Notes: a model not told the origin generated them from the letters alone. Positions 9,324 to 20,420 are shown, counted from the first letter of the stretch. The stretch is DNA of 64,000 nucleotides from an uncultured Bacteroidota bacterium (GCA_903865435.1 CAIPJS010000077.1:20526-84525); one strand, 5' to 3'. Translations and numbers: made by a program.

Positions 9324-10727
9324 TTATTTTAAATCGAATATTTTACCCGCATTTAAAATATGATTAGGGTCAAATGTTTTTTTAATGCCGCGCATGATTT
9401 CCATGGTCACCTTATCAAATAATACAGGCATAAAAGATTTTTGAATCAAGCCAATACCATGTTCTCCGCTAATGGTACCTCCAAGAGATTTAACCAATTC
9501 GAATATTTTAATCAGTATGTATTGTATCTCTTCATTTTCATAACTCTTTTTGTACTTAGGGTGGTTAATTCTGATATGTAAATTCCCATCTCCTGCATGT
9601 CCATAAGAAACTACTTTAAATCCATGCTCAACTGCTAATGCTTTCACACCTTTTATTAAACGGGGTAGCTCAGCTCTCGGCACTACGGTATCTTCTTCAA
9701 TGGTATATCCTGCAGCTACAGCTGCTTCATTGGCCTTTCTGCGTATTTTCCAAAGTTCATTTTTTTGTTGTGCATCATCGGCAAAATACAATTCACCTAC
9801 TTCAAAGTTCCCTAATACTTCAGCAATGGCTTCCATTTCCTTCATTAAAACATCCATATCATTGCCATCTACTTCAATAATTAGATGTGCGGCTAAATCT
9901 TCTGTTAGCGCAATTGCGGTGCTCTCACAAATTTTACTTGCTAATTGAATAGATTCAATTTCCATGAGCTCCATAGCGCTGGGTGTAATGCCTGCTCTAA
10001 ATATGGCGCTCACTGCTTCACTCGCTTTTTCTACACTATTGAATGGAGCCAACATCAATAAATCAAACTTCGGATGGGGAATTAATCTTAATACTATTTT
10101 AGTAACAATACCTAATGTACCCTCGCTACCTACAATTAGTTGTGTTAGGTTATAACCTGTTGCATTTTTTAAAACATTCGAACCTGTCCAAATAATTTCA
10201 CCAGTAGGTAAAACTATTTCTAAGTTTAAAACATAATCTTTTACTACTCCATATTTCACAGCTTTAGGGCCGCCAGAATTTTCAGCTATATTGCCTCCAA
10301 TAAAACAACTTCCCTTGCTGGCAGGGTCGGGAGGATAGAACAAACCTTTTTCTTTTACAGTATTTTGTAAAACTTCTGTAATCACCCCAGGCTCTGTAGT
10401 GACTTGTAAATTTCTTTCATCAATTTCTAAAATTGTATTAAAACGTTCCATGGAAATAACCAAACCTCCTAAATGTGGCAAGGCGCCACCTGTGAGTCCT
10501 GTTCCTGCACCTCTTGGTGTAACAGGGACTAAATATTGATTGCAAATTTTTAAAAGTGCTGCGATCTCTTCGGCTTTTCTTGGCTTCACTACTACCTGTG
10601 GTGCGTAATGCAATTTTTCGGTTTCATCGCTGCCATATTTAGCAAAACTTTCTTCGTCAGTAAAAAAGTAATCAGTTCCTACAACAGATTTTATTTCTTC
10701 TAATAGGGAAGGGGTAATATTGTTCAT
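9324..10727 (-). CDS. FAD-binding oxidoreductase (GlcD/D-lactate dehydrogenase-like)
   Basis: VTPRGAGTGLTGGALP, GTLGIVTKIVLRL, C-terminal GEHGIGLIQK. Confidence 0.9.
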   Translation of the reverse strand: MNNITPSLLEEIKSVVGTDYFFTDEESFAKYGSDETEKLHYAPQVVVKPRKAEEIAALLKICNQYLVPVTPRGAGTGLTGGALPHLGGLVISMERFNTILEIDERNLQVTTEPGVITEVLQNTVKEKGLFYPPDPASKGSCFIGGNIAENSGGPKAVKYGVVKDYVLNLEIVLPTGEIIWTGSNVLKNATGYNLTQLIVGSEGTLGIVTKIVLRLIPHPKFDLLMLAPFNSVEKASEAVSAIFRAGITPSAMELMEIESIQLASKICESTAIALTEDLAAHLIIEVDGNDMDVLMKEMEAIAEVLGNFEVGELYFADDAQQKNELWKIRRKANEAAVAAGYTIEEDTVVPRAELPRLIKGVKALAVEHGFKVVSYGHAGDGNLHIRINHPKYKKSYENEEIQYILIKIFELVKSLGGTISGEHGIGLIQKSFMPVLFDKVTMEIMRGIKKTFDPNHILNAGKIFDLK

Positions 10728-10742
10728 TCCAGTAAACTAATT

Positions 10743-11390
10743 TTAGACCAAGTGTTTAAAAAGGCCGTATAACATGCCATCCACCTTGCTAATGATTTCG
10801 CCTAAATCTTCTTCCGATTCGCCGAATTTATTTTTATCGCAGTCAATAATCAATAATGGCCCTTCTTTGTAACCTTCAATCCATTTATTGTAGTACTCGT
10901 TTAATTTTTTTAAATAATCCAAACGAATATTTTCCTCGTATTCTCTTCCTCTTTTTTGAATTTGAGAAACCAAGGTAGGTACAGATGCTTTTAAGTAAAT
11001 TAATAAGTCTGGAGGTTGTACCATTGTTTTGATTGTACTAAAAAATCCGAAATAATTATCAAAATCTCTTTTGCTCATTAGTCCCATCTCGTGTAAGTTG
11101 GGGGCAAAAATATTGGCATCTTCATAAATGGTTCTATCTTGAATCACCGTTTCTGTTCCTCTTTGAATTTCTAAGATTTGATTTAAGCGACCATGTAAAA
11201 AATATATTTGAAGGTTGAAGCTCCAGCGCGTCATGTCGTCATAAAAATCCATCAAGTAGGGGTTATGGTCTACGTCCTCAAATTGAGGTATCCAACGATA
11301 ATGTTTGCTTAACATCTCGGTTAAAGTAGTTTTACCCGCTCCAATGTTTCCTGCAATTGCAACGTGTTTTGGTTTTTTAGCTTTTGCCAT
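10743..11390 (-). CDS. Deoxynucleoside kinase
   Basis: P-loop GNIGAGKTT; DRTIYEDANIFA. Confidence 0.88.
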   Translation of the reverse strand: MAKAKKPKHVAIAGNIGAGKTTLTEMLSKHYRWIPQFEDVDHNPYLMDFYDDMTRWSFNLQIYFLHGRLNQILEIQRGTETVIQDRTIYEDANIFAPNLHEMGLMSKRDFDNYFGFFSTIKTMVQPPDLLIYLKASVPTLVSQIQKRGREYEENIRLDYLKKLNEYYNKWIEGYKEGPLLIIDCDKNKFGESEEDLGEIISKVDGMLYGLFKHLV

Positions 11391-11453
11391 GTTCGTGAAA
11401 ATACAAAATAGTTTAGTACTATTTATCTATTGTTAATAATTAATTTATCTTGT

Positions 11454-12464
11454 TTAATAATCCATTCCAACGGCCTTTCTTACAATGGACAAGGTTTGTG
11501 AAGCGCTTGCTCTGGCTTTGTCTGCACCCTGTCTAATGATTTTGGTAAGTAAGTCTTTGTTGTTTTGTAAATCAAGCGCCTGAGTACGAATCGGTTGAAT
11601 AAACTTAACCATATCCTCTGCCAATTGCTTTTTCATATCTCCGTATCTGATGATACAATTCCCCTCGCTGCTATTGTTAAAATCTTCTTCAAATTTATTA
11701 ACAGTATCGCCCTTGCTTACCAATTTCATTAAAGTAAATAAGTTTTCAATATAATCTGGTTTCACTGAATTCGGTGTAAGTGGCCCTTGATCGGTTGTTG
11801 CTTTTTTTATTTTATTACGAATGGCATCATCTTCATCAGCCAAAAATAAAGTGGTGTTCTGATTTTCACTCTTGCTCATTTTACCATTGCCGTCTAAGCC
11901 CAATATTTTTACCAGTTCACTATTATAATTAAAGGCATAAGGTAATGGAAATGTTTCACCGTATCTGTAATTAAAACGCTCCGCAAAATTACGGGCCATC
12001 TCTAAATTTTGTTCTTGGTCTTTGCCCACAGGCACTTTCACCGCACGGTGTATTAAAATATCGGCTGCTTGCAATACAGGGTAGGTAAGCAATCCTGCAT
12101 TCACATTTTCGGGCTGCATGCGCACTTTATCTTTAAAAGAAGTAGTCTTTTCTAATTCCCCTTTATAAGCCAACATATTTAAATACAAATACAATTCTGC
12201 AATTTCAGGTACATCGCTTTGGACATATAAAGACACTTTCTCAGGATCTAAGCCACAAGCTATATTTTCAGCGACTACTCTTAGAACGCTTTCTTTTAAA
12301 GTTTTAGTATCAGGATGTGTAGTTAGACTATGCCAGTTGGCTACGAAAAAATAACAGTTGTATTCGTCTTGCATACGTACATAATTACGTAGGGCGCCAA
12401 AATAATTGCCTAGGTGCAAGAAGCCCGTTGGTCTAATTCCGCTTAATACAATTTCCTTTTCCAT
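11454..12464 (-). CDS. trpS: Tryptophan--tRNA ligase
   Basis: SGIRPTGFLHLGNYFGA; KMSKS motif; start at internal Met (MEKEIVLSG) preferred over the ORF start at 12506. Confidence 0.95.
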   Translation of the reverse strand: MEKEIVLSGIRPTGFLHLGNYFGALRNYVRMQDEYNCYFFVANWHSLTTHPDTKTLKESVLRVVAENIACGLDPEKVSLYVQSDVPEIAELYLYLNMLAYKGELEKTTSFKDKVRMQPENVNAGLLTYPVLQAADILIHRAVKVPVGKDQEQNLEMARNFAERFNYRYGETFPLPYAFNYNSELVKILGLDGNGKMSKSENQNTTLFLADEDDAIRNKIKKATTDQGPLTPNSVKPDYIENLFTLMKLVSKGDTVNKFEEDFNNSSEGNCIIRYGDMKKQLAEDMVKFIQPIRTQALDLQNNKDLLTKIIRQGADKARASASQTLSIVRKAVGMDY

Positions 12465-12544
12465 AGAACTGCGAAGATAATGAATCAGGAACCCATTTTT
12501 TGCCATCTTTTTGGGATATTTGTACAGAAATTAAAAAAAATAGA

Positions 12545-14647
12545 TTGAGCACTACTACTTTACTATCCAGCCCGATTGAATACCTGAAAGGAGTAGGTCC
12601 TTTGAGGGCGGATATGCTTAAAAAAGAGCTTAGTTTATTCACTTTTAATGACCTATTGCATCATTTTCCGCATCGCCATATCGATAAAACCAAGGTGGGT
12701 ACCATTGCCTCTATCACCCCAGATCAGGATTTTGTACAGCTTAAAGGAGTCTTACAAGGCATTGACCTCATTGGGGTAAAGCGCGCCAAACGTTTGGTGA
12801 CCCAATTAAAAGATGAAACGGGCACAATCGAATTGGCCTGGTTTCAAGGAATTACTTGGGTACAAAAAAATATTATAGAGGGTCAGGCTTATTTAGTTTT
12901 TGGCAGGGTAAGTTTTTTTAATGGAAAAGCACAAATGGTGCATCCGGAAATTGAACCTTATGTAGCTCAAGCCATGGCGCAAAAATCTTTATTAGAGCCG
13001 GTGTATTCTAGCACAGAAAAACTAAAAGCACGCGGACTCAATGCCAAACAAATTGGAAAATTAACCCAAACCTTATTCCAACAAATAAGTGAAAGAGATG
13101 TTCCGGAAAATTTACCAGCGCATTTGTTGGAGAATAGAATGGCCAGATGGGAAGCCTATAGACAAATACATTTTCCTACATCGCAGGGGCATTATAAAAA
13201 AGCAGTAGACCGATTAATTTTCGAAGAATTGTTTGTAGCCCAAGTAAGATTAAATTTGATAAAAATTGATCGACATAAAAATAGTAAGGGACATTTATTT
13301 GAAAAAGTAGGCGACTATTTTAATAATTTTTACAATAAATATTTACCCTTTGAATTAACAGGTGCACAAAAAAGGGTCATCAAAGAAATTAGACAAGATG
13401 TAGGCAAGGGGTATCAAATGAATCGATTGTTACAAGGTGATGTAGGTAGTGGAAAAACCATGATAGCCTTAATGGCCATGTTGATTGCGGCAGACAATGG
13501 GTATCAAAGTTGTTTGATGGCACCAACCGAAATTTTAGCAGCACAACATTATGAAAGTTTGACAGAGTTGTTAAAAGAAATGCCCATTGAAATTGCATTG
13601 TTAACAGGCAGTACTAAAATTGGGGAGCGCAGAAGAATTTTAAAAGGATTATTGGAAGATGACATACATTTTGTAGTAGGTACGCATGCCATTATTGAAG
13701 ACATTGTACAATTTAAAAATTTAGGCTTGGCAGTGATAGATGAGCAACACCGATTTGGTGTGGCGCAAAGAGCAAGACTTTGGAAAAAATCAAGTATCTC
13801 TCCGCATGTGTTGGTGATGACGGCAACACCTATTCCAAGAACATTGGCCATGACAGCATTTGGCGATTTGGATTACAGTGTGATGGATGAATTGCCGCCC
13901 GGCAGACAGCCCATTAAAACAGTACACCGATACGAAACTTCAAGAGCCAGCGTGATGGATTTTGTAAAAACAGAAATTGTAAAAGGAAGGCAGGCTTATT
14001 ATGTGTATCCTTTAATTGAAGAGAGTGAAAAATTAAGTTATGAAGACTTGATGCAAGGTTATGAGCAAGTAAAAAGTTTTTTCCCAGAGCCTACTTACAA
14101 AATTAGCATGGTGCATGGCAGACAAAATAGCAAGGAGAAAGAAACCAATATGCAAAGATTTAAAACGGGCGATACACAAATATTGGTGGGAACAACCGTG
14201 ATAGAAGTGGGTGTGAATGTGCCCAATGCTTCTGTTATGGTGATAGAAAGTGCGGAAAAATTTGGGTTGTCACAATTGCATCAATTAAGAGGTCGGGTAG
14301 GAAGAGGTATGGAACAGAGTTATTGTATTTTATTAAGTAGTGTGAAGATTGGAAGAGAAGCCAAAGAGCGTTTAAAAGTAATGTGTAGTACCAATGATGG
14401 ATTTGTAATTGCCGAAAAAGACTTGGAATTAAGAGGGCCTGGAGACATTGATGGCACCCGACAAAGTGGGGCACTCAATTTTAAATTGGCCAATATTATC
14501 AATGATAAAGCCACATTAGAAACAGCCAAAGAAGCCGCTTTTTTACTATGTGAAAAGGATCCAAGTTTAACGGCCCCTGAAAATGCGCAGTTGAGATCCT
14601 ATTTAATCGCTCAAAAAGCAAAAATTGGTTGGGGCAAGATCGCTTAA
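12545..14647 (+). CDS. recG: ATP-dependent DNA helicase RecG
   Basis: GDVGSGKT, DEQHRFGV, MTATPIPRTLA. The ORF track start is 12500, but that segment carries promoter-like GATATTTG (12515-12522); TTG at 12545 is a plausible start. Exact start uncertain. Confidence 0.92.
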   Translation: MSTTTLLSSPIEYLKGVGPLRADMLKKELSLFTFNDLLHHFPHRHIDKTKVGTIASITPDQDFVQLKGVLQGIDLIGVKRAKRLVTQLKDETGTIELAWFQGITWVQKNIIEGQAYLVFGRVSFFNGKAQMVHPEIEPYVAQAMAQKSLLEPVYSSTEKLKARGLNAKQIGKLTQTLFQQISERDVPENLPAHLLENRMARWEAYRQIHFPTSQGHYKKAVDRLIFEELFVAQVRLNLIKIDRHKNSKGHLFEKVGDYFNNFYNKYLPFELTGAQKRVIKEIRQDVGKGYQMNRLLQGDVGSGKTMIALMAMLIAADNGYQSCLMAPTEILAAQHYESLTELLKEMPIEIALLTGSTKIGERRRILKGLLEDDIHFVVGTHAIIEDIVQFKNLGLAVIDEQHRFGVAQRARLWKKSSISPHVLVMTATPIPRTLAMTAFGDLDYSVMDELPPGRQPIKTVHRYETSRASVMDFVKTEIVKGRQAYYVYPLIEESEKLSYEDLMQGYEQVKSFFPEPTYKISMVHGRQNSKEKETNMQRFKTGDTQILVGTTVIEVGVNVPNASVMVIESAEKFGLSQLHQLRGRVGRGMEQSYCILLSSVKIGREAKERLKVMCSTNDGFVIAEKDLELRGPGDIDGTRQSGALNFKLANIINDKATLETAKEAAFLLCEKDPSLTAPENAQLRSYLIAQKAKIGWGKIA

Positions 14648-14699
14648 AGCAGGCCTTTTTTAATTAACTTGCCCTTGGTTATCCAAAAAGAAATTTTAT

Positions 14700-15998
14700 A
14701 TGAAATACAAAGCACTCGATTCGCAAATTTTTATACAAAACAGAAATCGTTTTGTAGCCAAAATGCAAAAAAATAGCATTGCCATTATTGTAAGCAACGA
14801 TGAGTATCCGTTAAATGGAGATGCTTTACATGGTTTCAAACAAAACACAGAATTATTTTGGTTGACCGGAATAGAGCAAGAAGGATCGATGGTAATTTTG
14901 TATCCAGACAATCCCGATCCAAAATACAGAGAAGTGCTGGTTTTGGTAAGGCCACAAGAATTAAAAGAAATTTGGGATGGTAAAAGATTAAGAGCCAACG
15001 AGGCCACAGCTATTTCTGGAATGAAAACCATAGTTTGGTTAGATGTGCTAGATGCGCCATTGCAACAATGGGTTCATTTAGCCGATTCCATTTATTTAGA
15101 TTCAAACGAGAACGATCGAAAAAATACTTTATTAAGAACCAATGAATATCGTTTTATAGATGAAATGAAAGCGCGTTTTCCTTTACATACTTATTTACGC
15201 GCAGCAAAATTGATGAAAGAATTGCGTGCAGTAAAAACTAAAGAAGAAGTGGCGGTGATACAAAAAGCCATTGACATCACCGAAGTGGCTTTTAGAAGGT
15301 TGTTGCAATTTATCAAACCAGGCGTGCATGAATATGAAATTGAAGCAGAAATTTATCATTCATTTTTAAGTCAACGCGCTACGGGCGTTGCTTACCATAG
15401 CATTATTGCAAGTGGTGACAATGCAAGAACCTTGCATTATGTAAGTAACAATAATGTATGCAAAGATGGAGAATTGGTGCTGATGGACTTTGGTGCAGAA
15501 TATGGTGGTTTTTGCGCCGATTTAACTAGAACTGTTCCTGTAAATGGTAAGTTTTCAAAAAGACAAAAACAAGTTTACAATGCATGTTTGCATTTACATA
15601 ATTATGCAAAATCAATTTTAAAACCAGGCATCAGTATTTTAAATTATACGGATAAGGTAGGCGAGGAAGCCACCAAACAATTTTTAAAAATTGGCTTACT
15701 TGGTAAGTCGGATGTGAAAAATGAAGATGCAGAAAATAGAGCATACAGAAAATATTTATACCATGGCATTTCTCATCATTTAGGTTTGGATGTGCATGAT
15801 TTAGGTACAAGAACTGCACCCATTAGTGCAGGTATGGTCTTTACCATCGAGCCAGGTATTTATATCAAAGAAGAAAAAATGGGCGTACGTATAGAAAACA
15901 ATGTTTGGATTACGAAAACGGGGAACCAGGATTTAATGAAAACCATGCCAATCAATGCCGAAGAAATTGAAGCATTGATGCGCGTAATAAAGAAGTAG
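14700..15998 (+). CDS. Aminopeptidase P family (Xaa-Pro aminopeptidase)
   Basis: M24 metallopeptidase fold: MDFGAEYGGFCADLTRT, HGISHHLGLDVHD, FTIEPGIYI. Confidence 0.92.
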   Translation: MKYKALDSQIFIQNRNRFVAKMQKNSIAIIVSNDEYPLNGDALHGFKQNTELFWLTGIEQEGSMVILYPDNPDPKYREVLVLVRPQELKEIWDGKRLRANEATAISGMKTIVWLDVLDAPLQQWVHLADSIYLDSNENDRKNTLLRTNEYRFIDEMKARFPLHTYLRAAKLMKELRAVKTKEEVAVIQKAIDITEVAFRRLLQFIKPGVHEYEIEAEIYHSFLSQRATGVAYHSIIASGDNARTLHYVSNNNVCKDGELVLMDFGAEYGGFCADLTRTVPVNGKFSKRQKQVYNACLHLHNYAKSILKPGISILNYTDKVGEEATKQFLKIGLLGKSDVKNEDAENRAYRKYLYHGISHHLGLDVHDLGTRTAPISAGMVFTIEPGIYIKEEKMGVRIENNVWITKTGNQDLMKTMPINAEEIEALMRVIKK

Positions 15999-16016
15999 TC
16001 ATTAATAAAATCAAGT

Positions 16017-16793
16017 ATGAAAAAACACATTCCTAATTTATTTACTTTAATGAACCTATTTTTTGGTTGTTGTGCCATTGTAGCTACTTTTCAATCAGGC
16101 ACGATGGCAACCATAGATGAATCGGGGGGAATGCTTATAGAAATACCAGAACCCATTTTTTATGCAAGTTTGTTTATTGCATTAGCAGGAGTTATGGATT
16201 TTTTTGATGGATTTGTTGCAAGATGGTTAAAAGTAGATGCTGAATTGGGCAAACAATTGGATTCATTAGCCGACGTAGTAAGTTTTGGCGTAGCGCCCTC
16301 TTTCATCGTTTTTCAATTTTTAAGATTGTCATTGGCAACAGATGCCAATGCTTTAAATCATAGCACCTTATTGATGGCGCCAGCATTTATTATTGCTATG
16401 GCAGGGGCTTATCGTTTGGCCAAATTTAATATTGATACAGAACAATCTAATTATTTTAAAGGAGTGCCTATCCCAATGATAGGAATTTTAACGGCTGCCT
16501 TCCCACTTATTTATTGGCAGTCACCCATTGCATTTATTTCAAAGTTAATGTTGAGTCCAATTTTTTGGTACCTATATATTGCATTGGTGGCCTACTTAAT
16601 GGTGATGAATGTGCCTATGCTGGCTTTAAAAAGTTTGGGAAAAAATAAAAAATTAATGGTTCCTTTATTCATATTGGCTGCGGATGTTATCTTATCGGCC
16701 CTATTTTTTAAATGGTTGGCCATTCCATTTGGCTTTATTGGCTATTGCTTAGTATCTTTGTTTTATAAAAATACCATCACACAATTAAAATAG
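16017..16793 (+). CDS. pssA: CDP-diacylglycerol--serine O-phosphatidyltransferase
   Basis: CDP-alcohol phosphatidyltransferase motif variant MDFFDGFVARWLKVDAELGKQLDSLAD. Confidence 0.88.
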   Translation: MKKHIPNLFTLMNLFFGCCAIVATFQSGTMATIDESGGMLIEIPEPIFYASLFIALAGVMDFFDGFVARWLKVDAELGKQLDSLADVVSFGVAPSFIVFQFLRLSLATDANALNHSTLLMAPAFIIAMAGAYRLAKFNIDTEQSNYFKGVPIPMIGILTAAFPLIYWQSPIAFISKLMLSPIFWYLYIALVAYLMVMNVPMLALKSLGKNKKLMVPLFILAADVILSALFFKWLAIPFGFIGYCLVSLFYKNTITQLK

Positions 16794-16794
16794 T

Positions 16795-17043
16795 ATGACA
16801 TTTCAAGTACAAATTAAGGTAATGCCCTTAAACGATTTATTAGATCCTCAAGGAAAAGCAGTTTTGGGCGGATTACACAATTTAGGTTTAACAGGGGTGC
16901 AAGATGTTCGTGTAGGTAAACACATTACTTTAAAAATAGAAGCAGCCAACCAAGCGGCCGCTAAAGAAATGGCCGAAACTGCAGCAAAAAAATTATTGGC
17001 CAATGCAGTAATGGAATATTTTGAGATTGAATTTGTGCAATAG
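16795..17043 (+). CDS. purS: Phosphoribosylformylglycinamidine synthase subunit PurS
   Basis: Short ORF with PurS pattern (VMPLNDLLDPQGKAV..GLHNLGLTGVQDVRVGKHI). Confidence 0.88.
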   Translation: MTFQVQIKVMPLNDLLDPQGKAVLGGLHNLGLTGVQDVRVGKHITLKIEAANQAAAKEMAETAAKKLLANAVMEYFEIEFVQ

Positions 17044-17075
17044 GATTTTATTTTTTACTAGTTACAATTATTTCA

Positions 17076-17741
17076 ATGCTTTATATCGTTCCCACACCCA
17101 TTGGAAATTTAAAAGATTTTACTTTCAGATCTATTGAAGTATTGCAATCCGTAGATTTTATTTTGTGTGAGGATACTAGGACTTCCTCAAAATTGCTTCA
17201 GCATTATCATATTAATAAACCATTGACGCCTTATCATCAACACAATGAGCATAAGGTAGTAGATCATTTGGTGCAACAATTACAAGCAGGTAAAAACATT
17301 GCTTTGATTACGGATGCTGGAACCCCGGGCATTTCTGACCCAGCATTTTTATTGGTGCGCGCTTGCAAAGCAGCTGGAGTTGCAGTAAGTAGTTTGCCAG
17401 GTGCCACGGCATTTGTACCGGCACTGGTAAATAGTGGATTACCAGCGACACGTTTTATATTTGAAGGATTTATTCCTTTAAAAAAAGGCAGAAAAACACT
17501 AATGGAATCTTTAGCAAATGAAGCGCGTACGATGATATTTTATGAAAGCCCTATGCGTTTGGTAAAAACATTAGAACTATTTGCCACACATTTTGGCACC
17601 GACAGACAAGCTTCAGTGAGTAGAGAGCTAACTAAGATTTACGAAGAAAACATTACCGACTCTTTAGCCAACTTGATTACTTATTTTTCTTCCAAGCAAG
17701 TAAAAGGGGAGATTGTGATTGTAGTGGACGGAAAGCAATAG
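17076..17741 (+). CDS. rsmI: 16S rRNA (cytidine(1402)-2'-O)-methyltransferase
   Basis: LYIVPTPIGNLKD, CEDTRTSSKLL, ALITDAGTPGISDPAF. Confidence 0.95.
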   Translation: MLYIVPTPIGNLKDFTFRSIEVLQSVDFILCEDTRTSSKLLQHYHINKPLTPYHQHNEHKVVDHLVQQLQAGKNIALITDAGTPGISDPAFLLVRACKAAGVAVSSLPGATAFVPALVNSGLPATRFIFEGFIPLKKGRKTLMESLANEARTMIFYESPMRLVKTLELFATHFGTDRQASVSRELTKIYEENITDSLANLITYFSSKQVKGEIVIVVDGKQ

Positions 17742-17810
17742 CAGCTAAAGCCTTATTTTAATTAGAAATTTTGCAGTTAATGAATTAAATTAGCTTCTTA
17801 ATTTAGTCCT

Positions 17811-19751
17811 ATGAAAAAGAAGCCATCCCTATTATTTATTGTTTTTATTGCTTTTGCAAATTTAGTAATTGCGCAAGCCGATCGTTGGCAACAACACATC
17901 GATTATAAAATAAATGCAGCTTTAGATGTTGCTACCAATATTGTGAAAGGTTCAGAAGAATTAGTTTATACCAACAATTCACCCGACACTTTGCATAAAG
18001 TTTATTTCCATATGTATTGGAATGCTTTTACGCCTAATTCAGCTATGGACATTAGAAGCAGAGAGTTGGGTAAAAATTATTTAAGTGTTCGTAGAGGAGC
18101 GCCTATTACTTCTGCATCTACTATGACAGGTCAAGACAATGTACAGGATTGGGACAAAAGGGTAAAAGACCGCATTCAAAAATTAAATGCAACCGATCTT
18201 GGTTATCAAAAAGTAAGCCAAATTTTAATCAATGGCAAAGCCCAAAATTTAATCGAGCATGAAACCATTTTAGAAGTTCAATTAACGCAAGCCATTGCGC
18301 CCAAAACTTCTATAAAAATGTCTTTGCAATTTGAAGCGCAAGTGCCTGTTCAAATAAGACGATCTGGGAGAGACAATGCCGAAGGGGTTCGTTATTCCAT
18401 GAGTCAATGGTATCCTAAAATGGTCGAATATGATTATCAAGGATGGAATACCAATCCTTACATTGCACGTGAGTTTTATGGCGTTTGGGGTAATTACGAT
18501 GTTACCATTCAGGTAGATAAAAATTATATGGTAGCGGCTACTGGCGTATTGCAAAATCCAACAGCTTTAGGCAATGCAGCAGGTATAAAATCTTGGAATT
18601 TTAAAGGAAGCAATATTCACGATTTTGTTTGGGCGGCTGATGATCATTTCAAACATATATCCAAAGAAGTTCGTAAGGGATTAACACTACATGTTTATTA
18701 TAAACAAAAAACGGCTGCTGAAGACAGTGCTTGGGCCAATGTTTTGTGGGCTGCTGAAAAAGCATTGCCTTATATGGAGAAAAATTTTGGCGCTTATCCT
18801 TATCCTCAATATTCTTTTATACAAGGGGGTGATGGCGGTATGGAATATGCCATGGCCACTTTAATCAAAGGGCCAGGTTTGGGTACCGTATTTCACGAAT
18901 GGATGCACAATTGGTATCAACACATATTAGGGTCTAATGAAAGTTTATATCCCTGGATGGACGAAGGTTTTGCCAGCTTTGCCGAAGACGATATTTCTTT
19001 TTGGTATGAACAAAACATAGCAATACAATCTCCATTTATTAGTGAAGCTGCCAAAAAACAATTGCAAGCAAATAATGAAAAGGCTAAAACTTATTTGCCC
19101 TATATACAATATGGTAATTATGGAGGCTACTTAGCATTGGCTAAAAGTAGTTTAGAGGAACCTATGTCCACGCATTCAGATCATTACAATACCAACTACG
19201 CTTATAGCAGTGCTGCATATAGTAAAGGGGCTACTTTGTTAGGGTATCTTGGATATGTGATGGGCGATTCCTTACGCAATCTTACTTTATTAAACTATTA
19301 CAATACTTGGAAATTCAAACATCCCAATGCCAACGACTTTTTCCGTGTGGCTGAAAAAACGAGCGGCATTCAATTGCAATGGTTAAAAGAATATTGGGTG
19401 AATTCTACCAAGACGATTGATTATGGATTAAATGACATTCAAGCCAAGGACAATACGGCCATTATTAGTATTCAACGTTATGGGAAAATGCCCGCACCTA
19501 TCGAAGTATTGGTTACTTATAAAGATGGCAGTACCGAACTACATTATATTCCATTGGATTTAATGTTGGCAAATAAAGTTTCAGAAACCACACAAAATAG
19601 AATTGTACATCCCGAATGGAAATGGGTGCAGCCAACATATACTTTTGAAACTACCAAGCCCATTACTTCTTTAAAAACAATCGAGATTGATCCAAGTCAG
19701 CGTATGCCGGACATCAATAGAAGTAATAATAAATTAGAGATACCTAAGTAA
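17811..19751 (+). CDS. M1 family metallopeptidase, secreted
   Basis: Signal peptide; zinc motif HEWMHNWYQHILGSNESLYPWMDEGFASFAED. Confidence 0.88.
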   Translation: MKKKPSLLFIVFIAFANLVIAQADRWQQHIDYKINAALDVATNIVKGSEELVYTNNSPDTLHKVYFHMYWNAFTPNSAMDIRSRELGKNYLSVRRGAPITSASTMTGQDNVQDWDKRVKDRIQKLNATDLGYQKVSQILINGKAQNLIEHETILEVQLTQAIAPKTSIKMSLQFEAQVPVQIRRSGRDNAEGVRYSMSQWYPKMVEYDYQGWNTNPYIAREFYGVWGNYDVTIQVDKNYMVAATGVLQNPTALGNAAGIKSWNFKGSNIHDFVWAADDHFKHISKEVRKGLTLHVYYKQKTAAEDSAWANVLWAAEKALPYMEKNFGAYPYPQYSFIQGGDGGMEYAMATLIKGPGLGTVFHEWMHNWYQHILGSNESLYPWMDEGFASFAEDDISFWYEQNIAIQSPFISEAAKKQLQANNEKAKTYLPYIQYGNYGGYLALAKSSLEEPMSTHSDHYNTNYAYSSAAYSKGATLLGYLGYVMGDSLRNLTLLNYYNTWKFKHPNANDFFRVAEKTSGIQLQWLKEYWVNSTKTIDYGLNDIQAKDNTAIISIQRYGKMPAPIEVLVTYKDGSTELHYIPLDLMLANKVSETTQNRIVHPEWKWVQPTYTFETTKPITSLKTIEIDPSQRMPDINRSNNKLEIPK

Positions 19752-19778
19752 GATCTATTTTCATCAATATAAATATAA

Positions 19779-20420
19779 CTAAGGCTTCTTCACCTGAATG
19801 ATAAACTTCTCTTCAAAGTAAGTTTCGGGAAAGATGTCATGAATGGACATCATTTTAGGGCGTACGCCACTTTCGAAAATTTCTTGATGTAGGTCGCCTC
19901 CTTTTAAACAAATCAATGAATTGGGTTGATCGGGCTTTTTATTTAAAATAGGTCCTGCCCATCTCCATAAATCTTTCAAAGGAGCAACCGCTCGGCTAAT
20001 GGCGTAATCAAACTTTTTATTTTTAATTTCTTCTACACGCGTGTGTTGCGTTTTAATGTTGTTAATCCCTACCATTTCGCAAACAGCATCTACTACTTTT
20101 AATTTTTTAGCAATACTATCTACTGCTAAAAATTGAACCTCGGGAAAAAAGATGGCCAAAGGCACGCAGGGAAAACCGCCGCCGCAACCAATATCTATTA
20201 CCTGTGTTCCTTTTTCCCATTCTGCAATGGCTGCGATGCTCAAGGAGTGAAGTACATGGTGCAAGTAGATATGATCTATATCTTTTCGAGAGATCACATT
20301 AATTTGACTGTTCCACTCTTTGTAAGCGGGTTCCAATGCCGTGAATTGACTTAATTGCTTGGGTGTGAATTCGGCAAAGTACTTGGTAATTAATTCCAAT
20401 TTTTCTGTGGGGCTTTCCAT
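19779..20420 (-). CDS. rsmG: 16S rRNA (guanine(527)-N7)-methyltransferase RsmG
   Basis: VIDIGCGGGFPCVPLAIFFP; AISRAVAPL. Confidence 0.93.
   Translation of the reverse strand: MESPTEKLELITKYFAEFTPKQLSQFTALEPAYKEWNSQINVISRKDIDHIYLHHVLHSLSIAAIAEWEKGTQVIDIGCGGGFPCVPLAIFFPEVQFLAVDSIAKKLKVVDAVCEMVGINNIKTQHTRVEEIKNKKFDYAISRAVAPLKDLWRWAGPILNKKPDQPNSLICLKGGDLHQEIFESGVRPKMMSIHDIFPETYFEEKFIIQVKKP

Noticed and set aside
9638-9948. Two overlapping plus-strand ORFs (80 and 82 aa) inside the FAD oxidoreductase
   Set aside because: Antisense and mutually overlapping; no independent start signals or family match.
13549-13851. 100-aa minus-strand ORF inside recG
   Set aside because: Antisense shadow ORF of a conserved helicase region.
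14696-15031. 111-aa minus-strand ORF inside aminopeptidase P
   Set aside because: Antisense shadow ORF of a conserved coding region.
17811-19751. M1 metallopeptidase as part of an unusual system
   Set aside because: Common secreted peptidase family in Bacteroidota and flanked by housekeeping genes.
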